Assembly (NCBI GenBank): GCA_015680685.1
Contig: MNCI01037953.1
Location: 192,183-225,002 of the forward strand
Direction of reading: 5' to 3'
DNA length: 32,820 nt
Source of the DNA: Gnetum montanum
Taxonomy: Eukaryota > Streptophyta > Gnetopsida > Gnetales > Gnetaceae
The position numbers were made by a program, and so were the translations under genes. This document shows positions 1 to 9,447 of this stretch, one piece after another. The notes under the pieces are model-generated. The model was given only the letters and a program-made list of their open reading frames with translations, was not told the origin of the DNA and did not search any database. The stretch's first letter is position 1. Every line of letters begins with the position of its first letter.

Positions 1-430
1 GCTAGTTTATAGTCGTGGCGGACTATGGAAAGGCAAGCTAGTTTATAGTCTTAGCGGACTCTGTTAGATAAGAGTGTGGTAGTTCACTATCATTTTGGAC
101 GATCTATGGTATCAGTTTTAGGTCATGACACCAGGACCGCTCCGTGGTATCAGTTTATCGTCATGATTCCAGGATGAATTTGTGGTATCAGTTTATCGTC
201 GTGATGCTAGGACGAATGCGTAGATGCATGCACGTACGTCAAGGTGATCCTGCAAAAGAAGAAACTAGAGAACACAATGTCAAGTAGTAACTACTGAAAA
301 TAGAATCTAAATGCACAAGCAAAATAGAAAATAATGCGAAAAGTGGTAGTTAGGGCCTTTTCGGGCCGTGTGTGGCAGTTTAAAGCCGTACCAGGCTGTG
401 TGTTAGTTTAAGGCCTTTTCGGGCCACATG
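1..430. repeat. Cluster of three short tandem arrays
   Basis: Three different short arrays follow each other. At 1-~65 there are two copies of a ~35-bp unit beginning gctagtttatagtc. At ~104-222 there are three copies of a ~38-bp unit beginning gtggtatcagttt. At ~350-430 there are three copies of a ~29-bp unit with ggccttttcgggcc or a variant. Several units contain small stem-loops, such as ATAGTC...GACTAT. The first unit resembles tracts at ~1754-1780 and ~1836-1861 inside the proline-rich part of element C, so at least part of the cluster derives from that element. The stretch lies just beyond its protease, where Ogre elements have an intron before RT. No coding frame was recognised. Confidence 0.7.
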
Positions 431-715
431 TAAATGCGTAAGCTAGTACAATGCAAACGAAGGTGATATATGCACAATGAATAAAGGTGAAGAGTGGGCA
501 GAGATGAGATATGTTTTTGGCTGCAGGGGAGCCTTGATCATGTGGTTGTTTCCTAGCCAGACATGGTCTAGGAGGCGTGCTAGGTTTAGTTTTTTACTAC
601 TCATTCGGGCGTTTTAGCTCTAGGTGTTGTGTTTGTTGCTGTGGGTGTTCCATCAAGAGACTCTTCTTTCAAGACTTGTGACATGTCTATGTTGTGGATG
701 ACTTGAAAGGGAGTG
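431..715 (-). other. Downstream edge of element C protease, no recognisable gene
   Basis: Read on the minus strand, the protease frame of element C continues to about 610 and then meets repeated stops. The part after the conserved HLPYEGGQVIIHG stretch has no motif I recognise, and RT does not follow within the window. The remainder is non-repetitive, moderately AT-rich DNA joining the protease to the short tandem arrays. Confidence 0.4.
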
Positions 716-1311
716 TTATTTCCATGTATGATGACTTGTCCACCTTCGTATGGAAGGTGGATTTCTTGATGTACCGGTGAGGAAACAACCCGTTGTTGGG
801 CTAGCTAAGGTCTGCCAAGAATCATGTTGAAATTTGGCATCTCTTCTATGACAGTGAACTTGGCGTTGGTGGGGAATTTTTCTCCTGCCACAAAGGCTAA
901 GTTGATTGTGGCCTTAACTGTGACGTGTGATCCGTTGAAGGATTTTAAACACGTGGTTTTTGCTGGCATGATCTCATCTGCCATGCCTAGTTTGTCGATG
1001 ACGGAGTATAAAGCTATGTTTGTTGCCACACCATCATCACCGTGCACTCTACGAATGGTACACTTCCCAACACGTACACTAATCACCAATGGAGCTGTTG
1101 TGACCTCCCCTCATTCTGGGTTGACTTTAACTGCATCATCGTGGAAGGCTAAGGTGTTTGAACCCAATCCTTGTGCTTTGTGTTGTGAAATCGTTGTATG
1201 AATGGATTCCATGTTAGCAGGGATGTCATCTGTAATAGGAATGGATGCTAACATTTGCTCTAAGGCTTCACGATGGGCTGATGATGTCATGACCAGGTCG
1301 TACAAGCTCAT
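716..1311 (-). pseudogene. Element C: retroviral-type aspartic protease region (Tat/Ogre-like)
   Basis: This is the protease part of a Ty3/gypsy polyprotein, which would cut Gag-Pol. It opens with a SLYDLVMTSSAHREAL segment. That segment matches the stretch before the protease in Ogre/Tat-type plant elements, where SLYDLL-like words precede HR-AL. The protease follows: RRVHGDDGVATN at the active site (D-D-G in place of D-S/T-G), LKSFNGSHVTVKATINL, then the flap-distal NMILGRP. The expected Trp after GRP is a TAG stop, followed by a degenerate HLPYEGGQVIIHG segment as in the family. The frame is continuous with the proline-rich part upstream and carries in-frame stops, for example at the NPE/GEV junction near 1110. 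It is inactive as it stands. Assignment to Tat/Ogre rather than another gypsy clade rests on these motifs. Confidence 0.75.
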
Positions 1312-2200
1312 GGTTGTGTTCTTTTGTTTGAGCGTTTGTTTTACCTGGGCTAGTGTAGCTACAAAGTCCGTGTTGTTTGTTGTTGTGTTGGTTGCCTCTG
1401 TATGGGTCGATGGCTTGGGCCTGGTTTGTTTGGGATTAGGGGTAGGGCCCCTAGCATTCGGTTGCTATGTACTAGGTGTGGCCTTTGCTTCGGCTATGGG
1501 TGTTGTTCATTGTTCATTCGTGCTCTTCTACTGCCATTTGGTAGGCTTACCTGTGTTGTTGGCAAGGTTGACTCTTGAGGGAGAAGAGGTTGAAACATTG
1601 CCTACGGTTGGGCTCTAGGTAGGTGAGGGGCCATCACATGGTGGCACCTTTATGAAAAATGGTAGTTTGGGAGGAGTCGTTGGTGTTTGACTAGCTTGTT
1701 GTGGCACCTTGATGATGAAAGGTTTCTTTACAGTTGTGGTCGGTGCATCATGCCAATTTAACATCTTAGCGGATGACTGTGGTGGTACTTTGACCACAAA
1801 GGGTACCTTCGGTACATAGGATTGCATTGAATCTTGCTAGTTTAATGTCTTAGTGGACGTGTGAGGTGGTGGTACTTTGACTATGAAAGGTGTCATCGGT
1901 GCTCTAGGTGGCACCTTGATGATGATGGGAGGCCTCTTACTCGTGGAGGCAGAGGGGATTGTTGCCTTGCTAGGAGGGACATGGATCATAAAAGGTTGCC
2001 ACATGGGTTTAGGCTTACTATCTATGCCAATGGAGTTTATGACATAGGAGACATCATCTATCCTAGGTTGATTCAAGGTGTTGATGTTGAGTAGGCCCCG
2101 TTCTATCATTGTCAGAAGATCATCCTGTAAGGCATGACAATTGTTGGTATTGTGATTGGACATCTGGTGGTAGTGACAGAATTGATCTAATTTGAAGTGT
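1312..2200 (-). pseudogene. Element C: Gag C-terminal zinc motif and PFxxKVPP-repeat linker
   Basis: The frame is shared with the downstream protease. The first part has CHYHQMSNHNTNNCHALQ, the C-x2-H...H-x4-C motif found at the Gag C-terminus of Tat/Ogre-type elements, followed by an amphipathic DDLLTMIERGLLNI helix. Next comes a proline-rich linker in which an eight- or nine-residue word recurs: PFMIHVPP, PPIIIKVPP, PFIVKVPP, PFVVKVPP, PFIIKVPQ, PFFIKVPP. Related elements usually have one such word (P-x-x-I-x-V-P), so this looks like an internal expansion. Several stops interrupt the frame: TAG near 1616, then TAG, TGA and TAG in the 1450-1540 stretch. The role is presumed to be linker or RNA binding. 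Confidence 0.65.
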
Positions 2201-2479
2201 CATGGGACCGGGGGCTCGTTTGGCACTGCTAAGATGGGGTTCCTTAGTAGCTCGCAGTACCTGTCGTGTCTTCGGTGGGCATTCTCTACTACTTGTTTGT
2301 ATTGGATTTGCCCAGTTTTGAGGAGTTGCTTTAGTAGTTCAGAGGGTTGCGTGGGTAGTGGCGTATACTTAGAGCGATCCTTGCACCTAAAGTTGGGCTT
2401 GGGATGGCCCCTATCATTGCAGGTGGGTTGGTACTAGTGTTTGTTATTTTTGTGCTTGCGGCTACAGTTTCTATTGTTG

Positions 2480-3010
2480 TTTGTTATTTGGCAACGTGTT
2501 GGTTCTTGTAAGCCACATAGGTGGGATCATTACTGGTTTGTGCAGCTTCTTCTATGTTTTTGATTGTGTGAAGGCTTGGCTCAACATTTGAGCACTTAGG
2601 TAGCACAGTTTTAACTTAACTAAGTCATTCACGGCTCCCTTCAGAATCGTAAGCAAATATGTTTCAGGGATGGGCTCATGAAGTTCGTTAAGGGCTGCAC
2701 TCCATCGTTGGATGAACTTCTGCATAGGCTCAAGTGGTGGTTATTTCACCTATATCAGAGTGTCTAGTGTTACATCAAGCTTCAAATTGTACTTAAACCT
2801 GGTAACAAACTGGTGTAACAAATCCTCAAGAGAGGATATGGAGTTACATGGTAGGGCTCGGTACTAGTCCAAGGCTATGGCCGTTAAGGACATAGCGAAC
2901 ATGTGCAAGATTATGTGGGGCCAAGCTTGAAGAAATAGAGTTTCTGATCGAAACGTGACTAAGTGAGCATTCAGATCTCCCTTCCTATTGTACTTGGTTA
3001 ACTGGGGCAG
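2480..3010 (-). pseudogene. gag: Element C: Gag core (Retrotrans_gag-like)
   Basis: On the minus strand from 3010 the translation reads LPQLTKYNRKGDLNAHLVTF, then FAMSLTAIALD with a stop where Trp is expected before YRALP, then FVTRFKYNLKLDV and FIQRWSAALNEL. This is the classic plant gypsy Gag core: YxGKGDPxAHL, SLTGxALxWY, F-xx-F...R-W. The protein would form the virus-like particle. The core lies in a different frame from the N-terminal part (3469-3852) and from the zinc-motif part, so at least two indels flank it. Stops at Trp and Gln codons add to the decay. Confidence 0.75.
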
Positions 3011-3468
3011 TGTGATTCCCTTGGGTAAAGCTAATGGTGAAACTAAAGAGTTAATTGGATCATCATGGTAGAAGTCTAGTACTTTAACTGCTTTGGTGTT
3101 GGCGGTTTGAGGTGCTTTACCTCGTCAGCTAATGCTTGCATCCATTTTTTTGCTTTTTCCCACTCCTGAGCAGTAGGTAGATTAGTTGGTTGGGGAGATT
3201 TTTAGGTTGTCATTTGTTACTATGGAGCAACATTCAGAGTTGTGGTTGCACTGTGTGGCACGTTGAAGTGAGTGGGTTGTTGAAAAAGGGGTATGGTTCC
3301 TTTCCTAGACACAAACTATGGGGTGACACCTTGAATGTGCAGAGTTGAAGTAATGAAAGGGGCCCCATGTGTTTGCACGTGCTGTATGTACTGGGTGGAG
3401 GTGGATGTGGGTAATGTCTTTTGGGATACTGGTGGTTGTGCGCTCATTGACACTTGGTGAGTGGTCGT

Positions 3469-3852
3469 CTATCCCATGCGAGGCTGGAATGATGGGTTCA
3501 CGTAGGCATGGGGAGTGAGGGTGTAATACGAATCCTCATGTTCAGATTGTGCTGCGAAGTCATCTTCCTCGTCTTGGTTTTGGGGCTCCTCAATAGGTTT
3601 CCGTGAGTTTTGGCTCCTTGCCATAAGGAGCTGGGAGATGAGTCGGTGCTGGGGCTTAGAAAGGGGGATGATGTCATATACAAAGGGGACAAATTCATGA
3701 CCTCCCATGTATATGTGCTCAAATTTTCATTTTTCCTTGTATTCTATGATGTCAAGGGAAAGGTTGGCCTAAATCTTCACACAGATAAAGTTGTACTATT
3801 CCTGTGTGAGGATTACGATGGTGTGTGCGTTAGAGTTATGAGATGACTCCAT
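3469..3852 (-). pseudogene. gag: Element C: Gag N-terminal part with probable start
   Basis: An ATG at 3852-3850 opens a frame beginning MESSHNSN that runs, through three stops, into MGGHEFVPFVYDIIPLSK and an acidic QNQDEEDDFAAQSEHED tract. The frame is the same as that of the distal zinc-motif and protease parts. I chose this start because it is the first ATG and the tandem repeats begin directly upstream. N-terminal Gag of this clade is poorly conserved, so the call depends on position before the Gag core. Confidence 0.5.
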
Positions 3853-3931
3853 GGTGATGTGTCACGGGGCAGTGTACAGGCTAGCTAACAAGTGCCGAGT
3901 GTGTTTCGAGCTAAGTGTGCAACGTGTGCAG

Positions 3932-3981
3932 CGTATGGTCAGGGCTGAGTGTGCAGTGTATGGTTAGGGCTGAGTGTGCAG
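3932..3981. repeat. 25-bp tandem duplication
   Basis: Two adjacent copies of a 25-bp unit (gtatggtcagggctgagtg and a two-base variant), each ending gtgca. It lies immediately 5' of the gag start on the minus strand. The words agcgtg and gtgtgca recur in the 80-bp and 192-bp arrays further on. Confidence 0.75.
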
Positions 3982-3995
3982 CGTGACCAGTGTGC

Positions 3996-4200
3996 AACGT
4001 GTGCAAAAAAATTTCTAAGTGTCCAATGTAAGAACCTGGTAGCGTGTGCAAAAAATTTTCTAAGTGTAAAACTACAACGTGTGAAAAAAAGTTTCTAAGT
4101 GTCCAACGTAAGAACCTGGCAGCATGTGCAAAAAATTTTCTAAGTGTAAAACTACAGTGTGAGAAAAAAATTTTCTAAGTGTAAAAATGCAACATCTGAA
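3996..4200. repeat. 80-bp tandem array, 2.5 copies
   Basis: Unit 1 is 3996-4075, unit 2 is 4076-4155, and a partial third runs to about 4200. Each unit starts with aacgtgtg or a variant and contains two half-units of about 40 bp, built around gtgtgcaaaaaa-ttttctaagtgt. It lies in the presumed 5' untranslated leader of element C (minus strand). Confidence 0.8.
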
Positions 4201-5235
4201 GCTAAGGCACAATGTCTAGACTGGATAATAGAATTTATCAGTAGGAAATAGTGCCTGAACGCTGTGAACAAGGTAGCGTAAGAATGCTGACAATCACAGC
4301 AACGTGTGAACATTGGATCTGGGATGCTAAGAGGCAGATCTAATAAAGAAATAGCCCTCTTTCTAGCGTCATTTTACTGTACCATCCGAAATCATCGGTG
4401 AGAGGCTGGAATGAACAAACACCGAGAGATCTACGGATGAAACAGTAAGACCCTTCCTTCACCTAAGGGCAAGCTTGAAATCAATGGAGGTAGAGTGCCT
4501 TGAATGGTCCACACATGGATCAAACGAGGACTTCCCCAAATGTACAGAATCGTGGTACATTGGGTTATATGTAAACGAATGCAAAAAAAAAAAAACTGAA
4601 CGTAAAAAAAATAAAAATGAATGTAAAATGTTTAAATAATGAAAAAAGGAAAATGTGAACAGGAAAAATAATGTAAACTGTAGAAATCTGAGAAAAAATG
4701 CAAACTGTTTGTATTGATAAACAATTAGAATATGCATAAGTTAGAATGCAGTTGTAGAGTGATTCGCAAGGTAGACGTTTAGCCCCGATGGATGAAAACG
4801 GATGTTGGGAAATACAGGTTTCTGGTTGCAGGTTCTACAGTGTGACCAAGATTGCACTTGCTCCGCGTAACTAAGTCTAATTCCTAGCTTATGAGATTGA
4901 TGCCTAGATCTCCTAAGTGTGTCAGATTTAGATTTTTCCCAACCCTGGTCTAGTGAAAAAAATAGGAGATTTATAGGGTTTTTGGCATGAGATTTGGATC
5001 TGGGAGAAGATCAGTGGCTGTGGGGTGAGAAAAATTTGGATTAGGTGATAGTTGTGTGCATTGACCAGATGCACGAAATGTTACAATGTACAGCGTCTAT
5101 CATGACCAAGTCTTACGCCGGCATGTGCAATCCACAATGTAAGAGCTTAGCATGCTCAAAGAATAACAAAAGCAAATTGACAAAAATAATGCTCTGTTAC
5201 AACAAAGAATTTTTTCTCTGGCCTTCTGAAACTAT
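4201..5235 (-). other. Presumed 5' leader/LTR side of element C, no gene
   Basis: There is no recognisable coding sequence. On the minus strand a TATA-like CTATAAAT lies at 4976-4969, preceded by a T/C-rich stretch, so an LTR promoter may be here. The other LTR is outside the window and no primer-binding site was identified, so LTR limits cannot be set. Runs of A around 4580-4700 make short spurious frames. Confidence 0.35.
4969..4976 (-). promoter_or_regulatory. Possible TATA box of element C
   Basis: CTATAAAT on the minus strand in the context ACCCTATAAATCTCC, about 1.1 kb upstream of the gag start. This spacing fits an LTR promoter plus leader, but no second LTR is available to confirm it. 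Confidence 0.3.
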
Positions 5236-5236
5236 G

Positions 5237-6240
5237 GTCTAGCGTGTCCTGGCATCTTGGTGTTAGCATCCAGCATCTAGTGTATGATCATCTAGCGTAT
5301 GAAACAAAAATGGTGAATTTGGAGCCCACTTTCGATCTCTGAAGCCTGTTCCAAGAGTGGATCTAGATGCCTGAGGTCTAGAGGGTGCTTCTTGTCAAAT
5401 TTTAAGGTTGTTTTGGCTCTGTTTTGGTTGGTCACGCTGTGGTCACGTTGTGTAGCGTGACCAAAGTGTGATCCCAGCATGACTAAGTATTCATGCTCTA
5501 TTTTGATCTAATTTTTGGATGCTGATCCCCTTTTTTGATGCCTAACTGCTACTTATTCTCTGAGGTGGTCTGGGTGTTGATTTTGACTCTGTTTTGTTTC
5601 TATTTCATGCCTGTTTAGTTTGGTCATGCTGTGCTTACGTTGTGCAGCGTGACCAAAGTGTGGCCCTAATGTGACTAAGCTTGAATGGCATGTTTGAAGC
5701 CCAAATCATAAAGTTTTGAAGCTTGTAGACATGTACGAGTGCTACCATTCCTTGGGGGTTTCCTGAATGTCGAAGATGCTCCCTAAAACTGCTTGTTTTG
5801 CCCTATTTTTTTTGTTCATGCTGTGCATGTGTTGTGTAGTGTATGAAAATGTAGCTCTGGCGTCATCAAGTCAAAATACCTCATTTGAGGCCCAAATTTT
5901 CATTTTCTAGAGGCTGGGAACTACTGGGGGCCTTGGTGAAGGTCATGGGGGGTCCTTGTACTCGATTTTGGCCTATTTTGACTTAGTTTTGGGGCTCCAA
6001 AAATTGGTTACGCTGATCCTTACGCTGGGCAGTGTAAGCTACAGCGTGAAAAAAGTTTACTTAGCCATAACCAAGCATTTTGAGCCTGAAACTTTTGATT
6101 CTGGATGCCGGGAGTTGGTACAGTCACCTGTGGGCCCCTGGGGGCCTTGCCTATTGAATCGTGAACCATCAGGGGTTGTTTCAGAGGCCTCCAAGTTTGG
6201 TCACACTGTACTCATGTTGGGTAGTAGTATGACTTAACTT
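5237..6240. repeat. Degenerate ~192-bp tandem array, about six units
   Basis: A landmark reading ggtcacgctgtgg...tagcgtgacc, or a clear variant, recurs at about 5237, 5430, 5622, 5814, 6006 and 6198, giving spacings of 191-193 bp. Each unit also shares a tract of the type ttttgactctgttttg and a gtgactaag-like word about 55 bp after the landmark. Units are strongly diverged from each other. The array belongs to, or adjoins, the upstream side of element C. Confidence 0.75.
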
Positions 6241-7428
6241 GATTCTTGTCTAAAAGTACTAGGCCAAAATTTTGTGGTGTTTCACAATGGAAAAAGGAGA
6301 AACATGAAAGTAGAGGATAAAGAAAAAACATGAAGATGGAGGATAGTGATGTTACTAGCAATATAAAACCATAAATAAAAAAAGAAAGGAATCAGTGGGC
6401 ATCATGCATAACATATGACAATAACAAGCAAAAAATAAGTAGCCCTAAGACGCATAAGATGGATAAAGCCATGTAATGATTTAAAGGAATTATTATTGAT
6501 GAAATATGAAAGTTTAATATACTACTAAAAATATAATTTTCTAATGTTCTTGAGATTACAGATTTGGCTCTTATTCCAAGAGTAGTAATGAACTAATTCA
6601 AAGCCAAAGAGCTTAATGGTTATGTGTACTAAACCCAGCTATAAAATTATGTACAAAATAAATTTACCATCATCATAATGAATGAGCTAATTAGAATTTT
6701 TAAAACTTAATATTTTTTAAGAAACTTTAAATACATAAGAGGTAAAGAAGTAAATTAGTCTTAAGAATCATATGATGACTTAAAAGCATTAGAAGAAAAT
6801 GCATCATGGTGTTGGAATACTGATTTATCCTCATGCGAAAATGAAGTTCCATCTATGCAAAAATATGAAAAGAAATGATCATTCATTTATAATACATAGT
6901 TGAATAAGATTCATCCACGAATAAATAGATAATGAATAACATGTAGGTGAGAATAGGTGATTAAAAGTTAATCTAAGATGAATCCATTAAGGATCTAGAG
7001 GAAGGATTAATACATGGAACTAAAGTTAGAAAAATATGGTAACCTATAATACAAATAGAAGATTATATAGTCATAAGAGGAAAAAGATGTGATGGTATAG
7101 AAAATTATAAAGTGAAGGAATTTCATGTAGCAAAAGAATCACTTGGTTATCTTGACTACATAATGAAGTAGCTAATAAATTTTTTTTTTTTTTGGAAATA
7201 TTAGAAATTTCTCTACAAGTTTGGAAATGAAAGTACTACAAAAGATATCTAAAAGCTAAGGTTAGATTTTGTTCTTTCCAATCTATCAAAAATCATGGTA
7301 ATTATAGTAGTTTAAATTTGAGAGATGATAACTCAAAATTTGTTAAGTTTCTGAAGCTAAAATTTTACCTAGACCTTTACATAGATATTAGCTTTCAAAT
7401 AAATCTAGAATCACATCAAATAATTATG
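6241..7428. other. AT-rich sequence flanking element A, no gene seen
   Basis: AT-rich DNA with many stops in all frames and no motif recognised. Together with 20799-22380 it formed one continuous stretch before element A inserted, as the shared acatg target duplication shows. Confidence 0.5.
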
Positions 7429-7433
7429 ACATG
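7429..7433. repeat. Left target-site duplication of element A (acatg)
   Basis: acatg immediately before the TGATGAG start of the LTR. The identical acatg follows the 3' LTR at 20794-20798. Confidence 0.93.
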
Positions 7434-7454
7434 TGATGAGAGTGGTTACTGTAG

Positions 7455-7566
7455 CGATTTATTCTAATTATTAGAGCAGTTACTCTAGTGTTTTATTCTA
7501 ATTATTAGAGCAGTTACTCTAGTGGTTTATTCTAATTATTAGAGTGGTTACTCTAATTATTAGAGT
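7455..7566. repeat. 34-bp tandem repeats in U3 of element A 5' LTR
   Basis: Three full copies and a partial copy of tttattctaattattagag plus cagttactctagtg. The 3' LTR has one copy fewer. The last unit contains the odd-centred palindrome ACTCTAATTATTAGAGT at 7550-7566, directly upstream of the TATA box. Confidence 0.85.
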
Positions 7567-7580
7567 AGTTTCCCCCAAGC

Positions 7581-7588
7581 CTATAAAT
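7581..7588 (+). promoter_or_regulatory. TATA box, 5' LTR of element A
   Basis: CTATAAAT in the context gcCTATAAATac. The same box is conserved in the 3' LTR (16793-16800) and at the equivalent place in the B-family LTRs. Confidence 0.75.
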
Positions 7589-7749
7589 ACAGTGCCCAGG
7601 CACACAATTAGAGAAAAGTCTTTTAGCAGTCAAGTAGCGAAACTCTTGTAGTCTATTTGAAAAGTTAGAGTATTTTCCAAGTGCTTGCAGCAGGCGGTCT
7701 AAGTGTGGACGAATCTTTATTCGAGCACTGTGTACATGAGCATACCTTG

Positions 7750-7765
7750 TGTATGGTAATAAAGA
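7750..7765 (+). terminator. Poly(A) signal of element A 5' LTR
   Basis: AATAAA at 7758-7763. It forms the 3' arm of an inverted repeat with TCTTTATT about 40 nt upstream. An inner CATAC-cttgt-GTATG stem lies in the loop. Confidence 0.65.
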
Positions 7766-8354
7766 CGAGCTCTTCGATTTATCCTTACAACACTTGAGAT
7801 TTGTTTTCTTATGCTTTTATTTTATTTTAATTTCTTATGCATTTATTTTATTTTCTTTTATTTTATGGACTCTACATTTATGTTATTAGCGCAATAATTC
7901 ATTTTGATCAATTAAGAAAATCATTAAATTACACTTAGTACAATCACTTCGAGCATGTATGTAACACTTGGTAACCCAGTAATGATTAACATTTGGTAAT
8001 CCTAGTAGTGTTGCATTCGTTCAAGATGTGTATGACAAGTGAGAATGGATGCTGGTGTTAGGATTAGTTAGAACTTAGTTAATGAGTAGTTAAGATAAAT
8101 TAGTCACTTAGTTATCTCTCTTCTCCCTTATTAGCACAAGACATAAAAACATAAAATATATAAAAATCATATGCCTCAAGCTTACTTAACCATACAATCA
8201 TGACATACAAGTAAGTTTGGGAAGACAATGATTAATTAACCCATCCTTGTTCCACAAGGGTGCATAAGCACTTAGTCCTTGGAATTCAACCAAATTGTGT
8301 GTGAAATGCTCATATTCGTATGGTTGAGCATAGGGGTACCTCACTGCTCATCAT

Positions 8355-8372
8355 TGGCATCGTTGCTAGGGA
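8355..8372 (+). promoter_or_regulatory. Primer-binding site, tRNA-Asp type
   Basis: TGGCATCGTTGCTAGGGA, one base after the LTR end. It matches the complement of the plant tRNA-Asp 3' end (TGGCGCCGTTGCCGGGGA) at 14 of 18 bases. All four mismatches are transitions. tRNA-Asp is the usual primer of Athila-type elements. Confidence 0.75.
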
Positions 8373-8489
8373 CTTAGTTGTTTATGCGCTAACTAGAACA
8401 TAGGACATCATTCACATCATTGGAATGAACCCTTAGGGTTGATTAAGAAAATAATAAACAAGAATACATTGCACAATGAACAAACAAGT

Positions 8490-9203
8490 ATGTCTCATTC
8501 GTCTTATGAAAGTGCCTCATCACCTAGGTTTGAAACAGGAAACAATCAACGATGTAATACACATGACATTGAACTGCCAGTCCCTCAACAATTTCGAGTG
8601 GTATATATTAATCCCAATGAGTATATACATGACTTTACCTTCATCCTCCATCAAGATGAACAACTACATTGGTGAGACTTAGAGAGTAACATAGTGTTAC
8701 CTCCCAATCATTCAGTCCCAAGCATGCTTCTTAGTGCTCTCACATGAATTGGCATGCTGCACTTACATGAAGAATATCTTGTGCAAGACCATGACTCAAG
8801 AGAATACTATCCCATGGAGGCATAATGTCAAAGAAACTTGCAACAGGAGAGACATCATAAGTCTTTGAAGGATAAGTGGTTCCAGGATGCCCCACATGTC
8901 TTAAGCAAAAATGAGGATGGTGAACCTACGTCAGGCAATCGGCACACAACGATGTTCCTTTCCTTGACTTTGGCCAAGGGGTTGTGTATTAGAACATGCA
9001 TTCCACTATTCATAACCCAGGTTATAATACCCATGAGCACAAAGGTTTTGAAAAAGGGACACACACTCATGATAAATGTGGACATTTTGATCGCAATCAC
9101 GATTAGGGCTGAGACCACAGAAGAGAAGGTAGTAGACACCATCATGGTGATGGTTCTTCTTCTTCTTCACCTTCATCATCTTATCCTCTCCTTCAATATT
9201 TAG
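8490..9203 (+). pseudogene. gag: Element A: Gag N-terminal region
   Basis: The ATG at 8490 is a likely Gag start, about 120 bp after the primer site. The frame begins MSHSSYESASSPRFE and reaches 9203 through several stops (for example after DEQLHW and after YYPMEA). No family motif is visible; the N-terminal Gag of Athila-like elements is variable. The call rests on position between the primer site and the Gag core, and on hydrophilic composition. An indel separates it from the core. Confidence 0.45.
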
Positions 9204-9447
9204 ATGTAGTCATAAAGAAAAAGACCATGGGGATAAAGGTAGGCAAAGTGGAAGTCATAGATGAAACAACCAGGAAAGGGGACGAGGGCACTCTAGAGAG
9301 TCACAACATAGAAGAAGGGAGATTAGGGAACAACATAGGCATCATAGATGCCATCGACTAGACGATCACAATGAACCCCTACTCGCTACTCCAGGTATGT
9401 TAGACATAACTAAGGGTATTAGAATTCCAAAAAGGCACCAGAAAGGT

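Larger units (their letters stand above)
7434..8353 (+). repeat. 5' LTR of element A
   Basis: 920 bp, starting TGATGAG and ending CTCATCA (7-bp inverted termini). U3 carries 34-bp tandem repeats (~7455-7566), the TATA box is at 7581, and the AATAAA signal is at 7758-7763 within a TCTTTATT...AATAAAGA inverted repeat. U5 is closely shared with element B. It matches 16680-17180 plus 20431-20793. Confidence 0.93.

Noticed and set aside
104-222. TGGTATCAG words resembling a tRNA-iMet primer site
   Set aside because: They match only the first nine bases, occur three times within a tandem repeat, and no LTR end lies next to them.
1-430. CRISPR-like array
   Set aside because: Units are contiguous without unique spacers, and the context is a plant retrotransposon.
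1202-1618. Plus-strand open frame of 138 codons with a hydrophobic, membrane-like composition
   Set aside because: It is the reverse strand of the Gag-protease linker of element C, whose minus-strand frame has family motifs. The Val/Leu/Cys-rich translation reflects the complement of Thr/Pro/Asn-rich coding DNA.
4459-4737. Phe/Leu-rich minus-strand open frame
   Set aside because: It arises from A-runs on the plus strand (TTT/CTT codons). No conserved motif, and it lies in a presumed leader.
8838-9203. Independent small gene with a hydrophobic C-terminus
   Set aside because: It is in the same frame as the Gag start at 8490 and lies between primer site and Gag core. The Leu/His-rich end is a CTT/CAT microsatellite.
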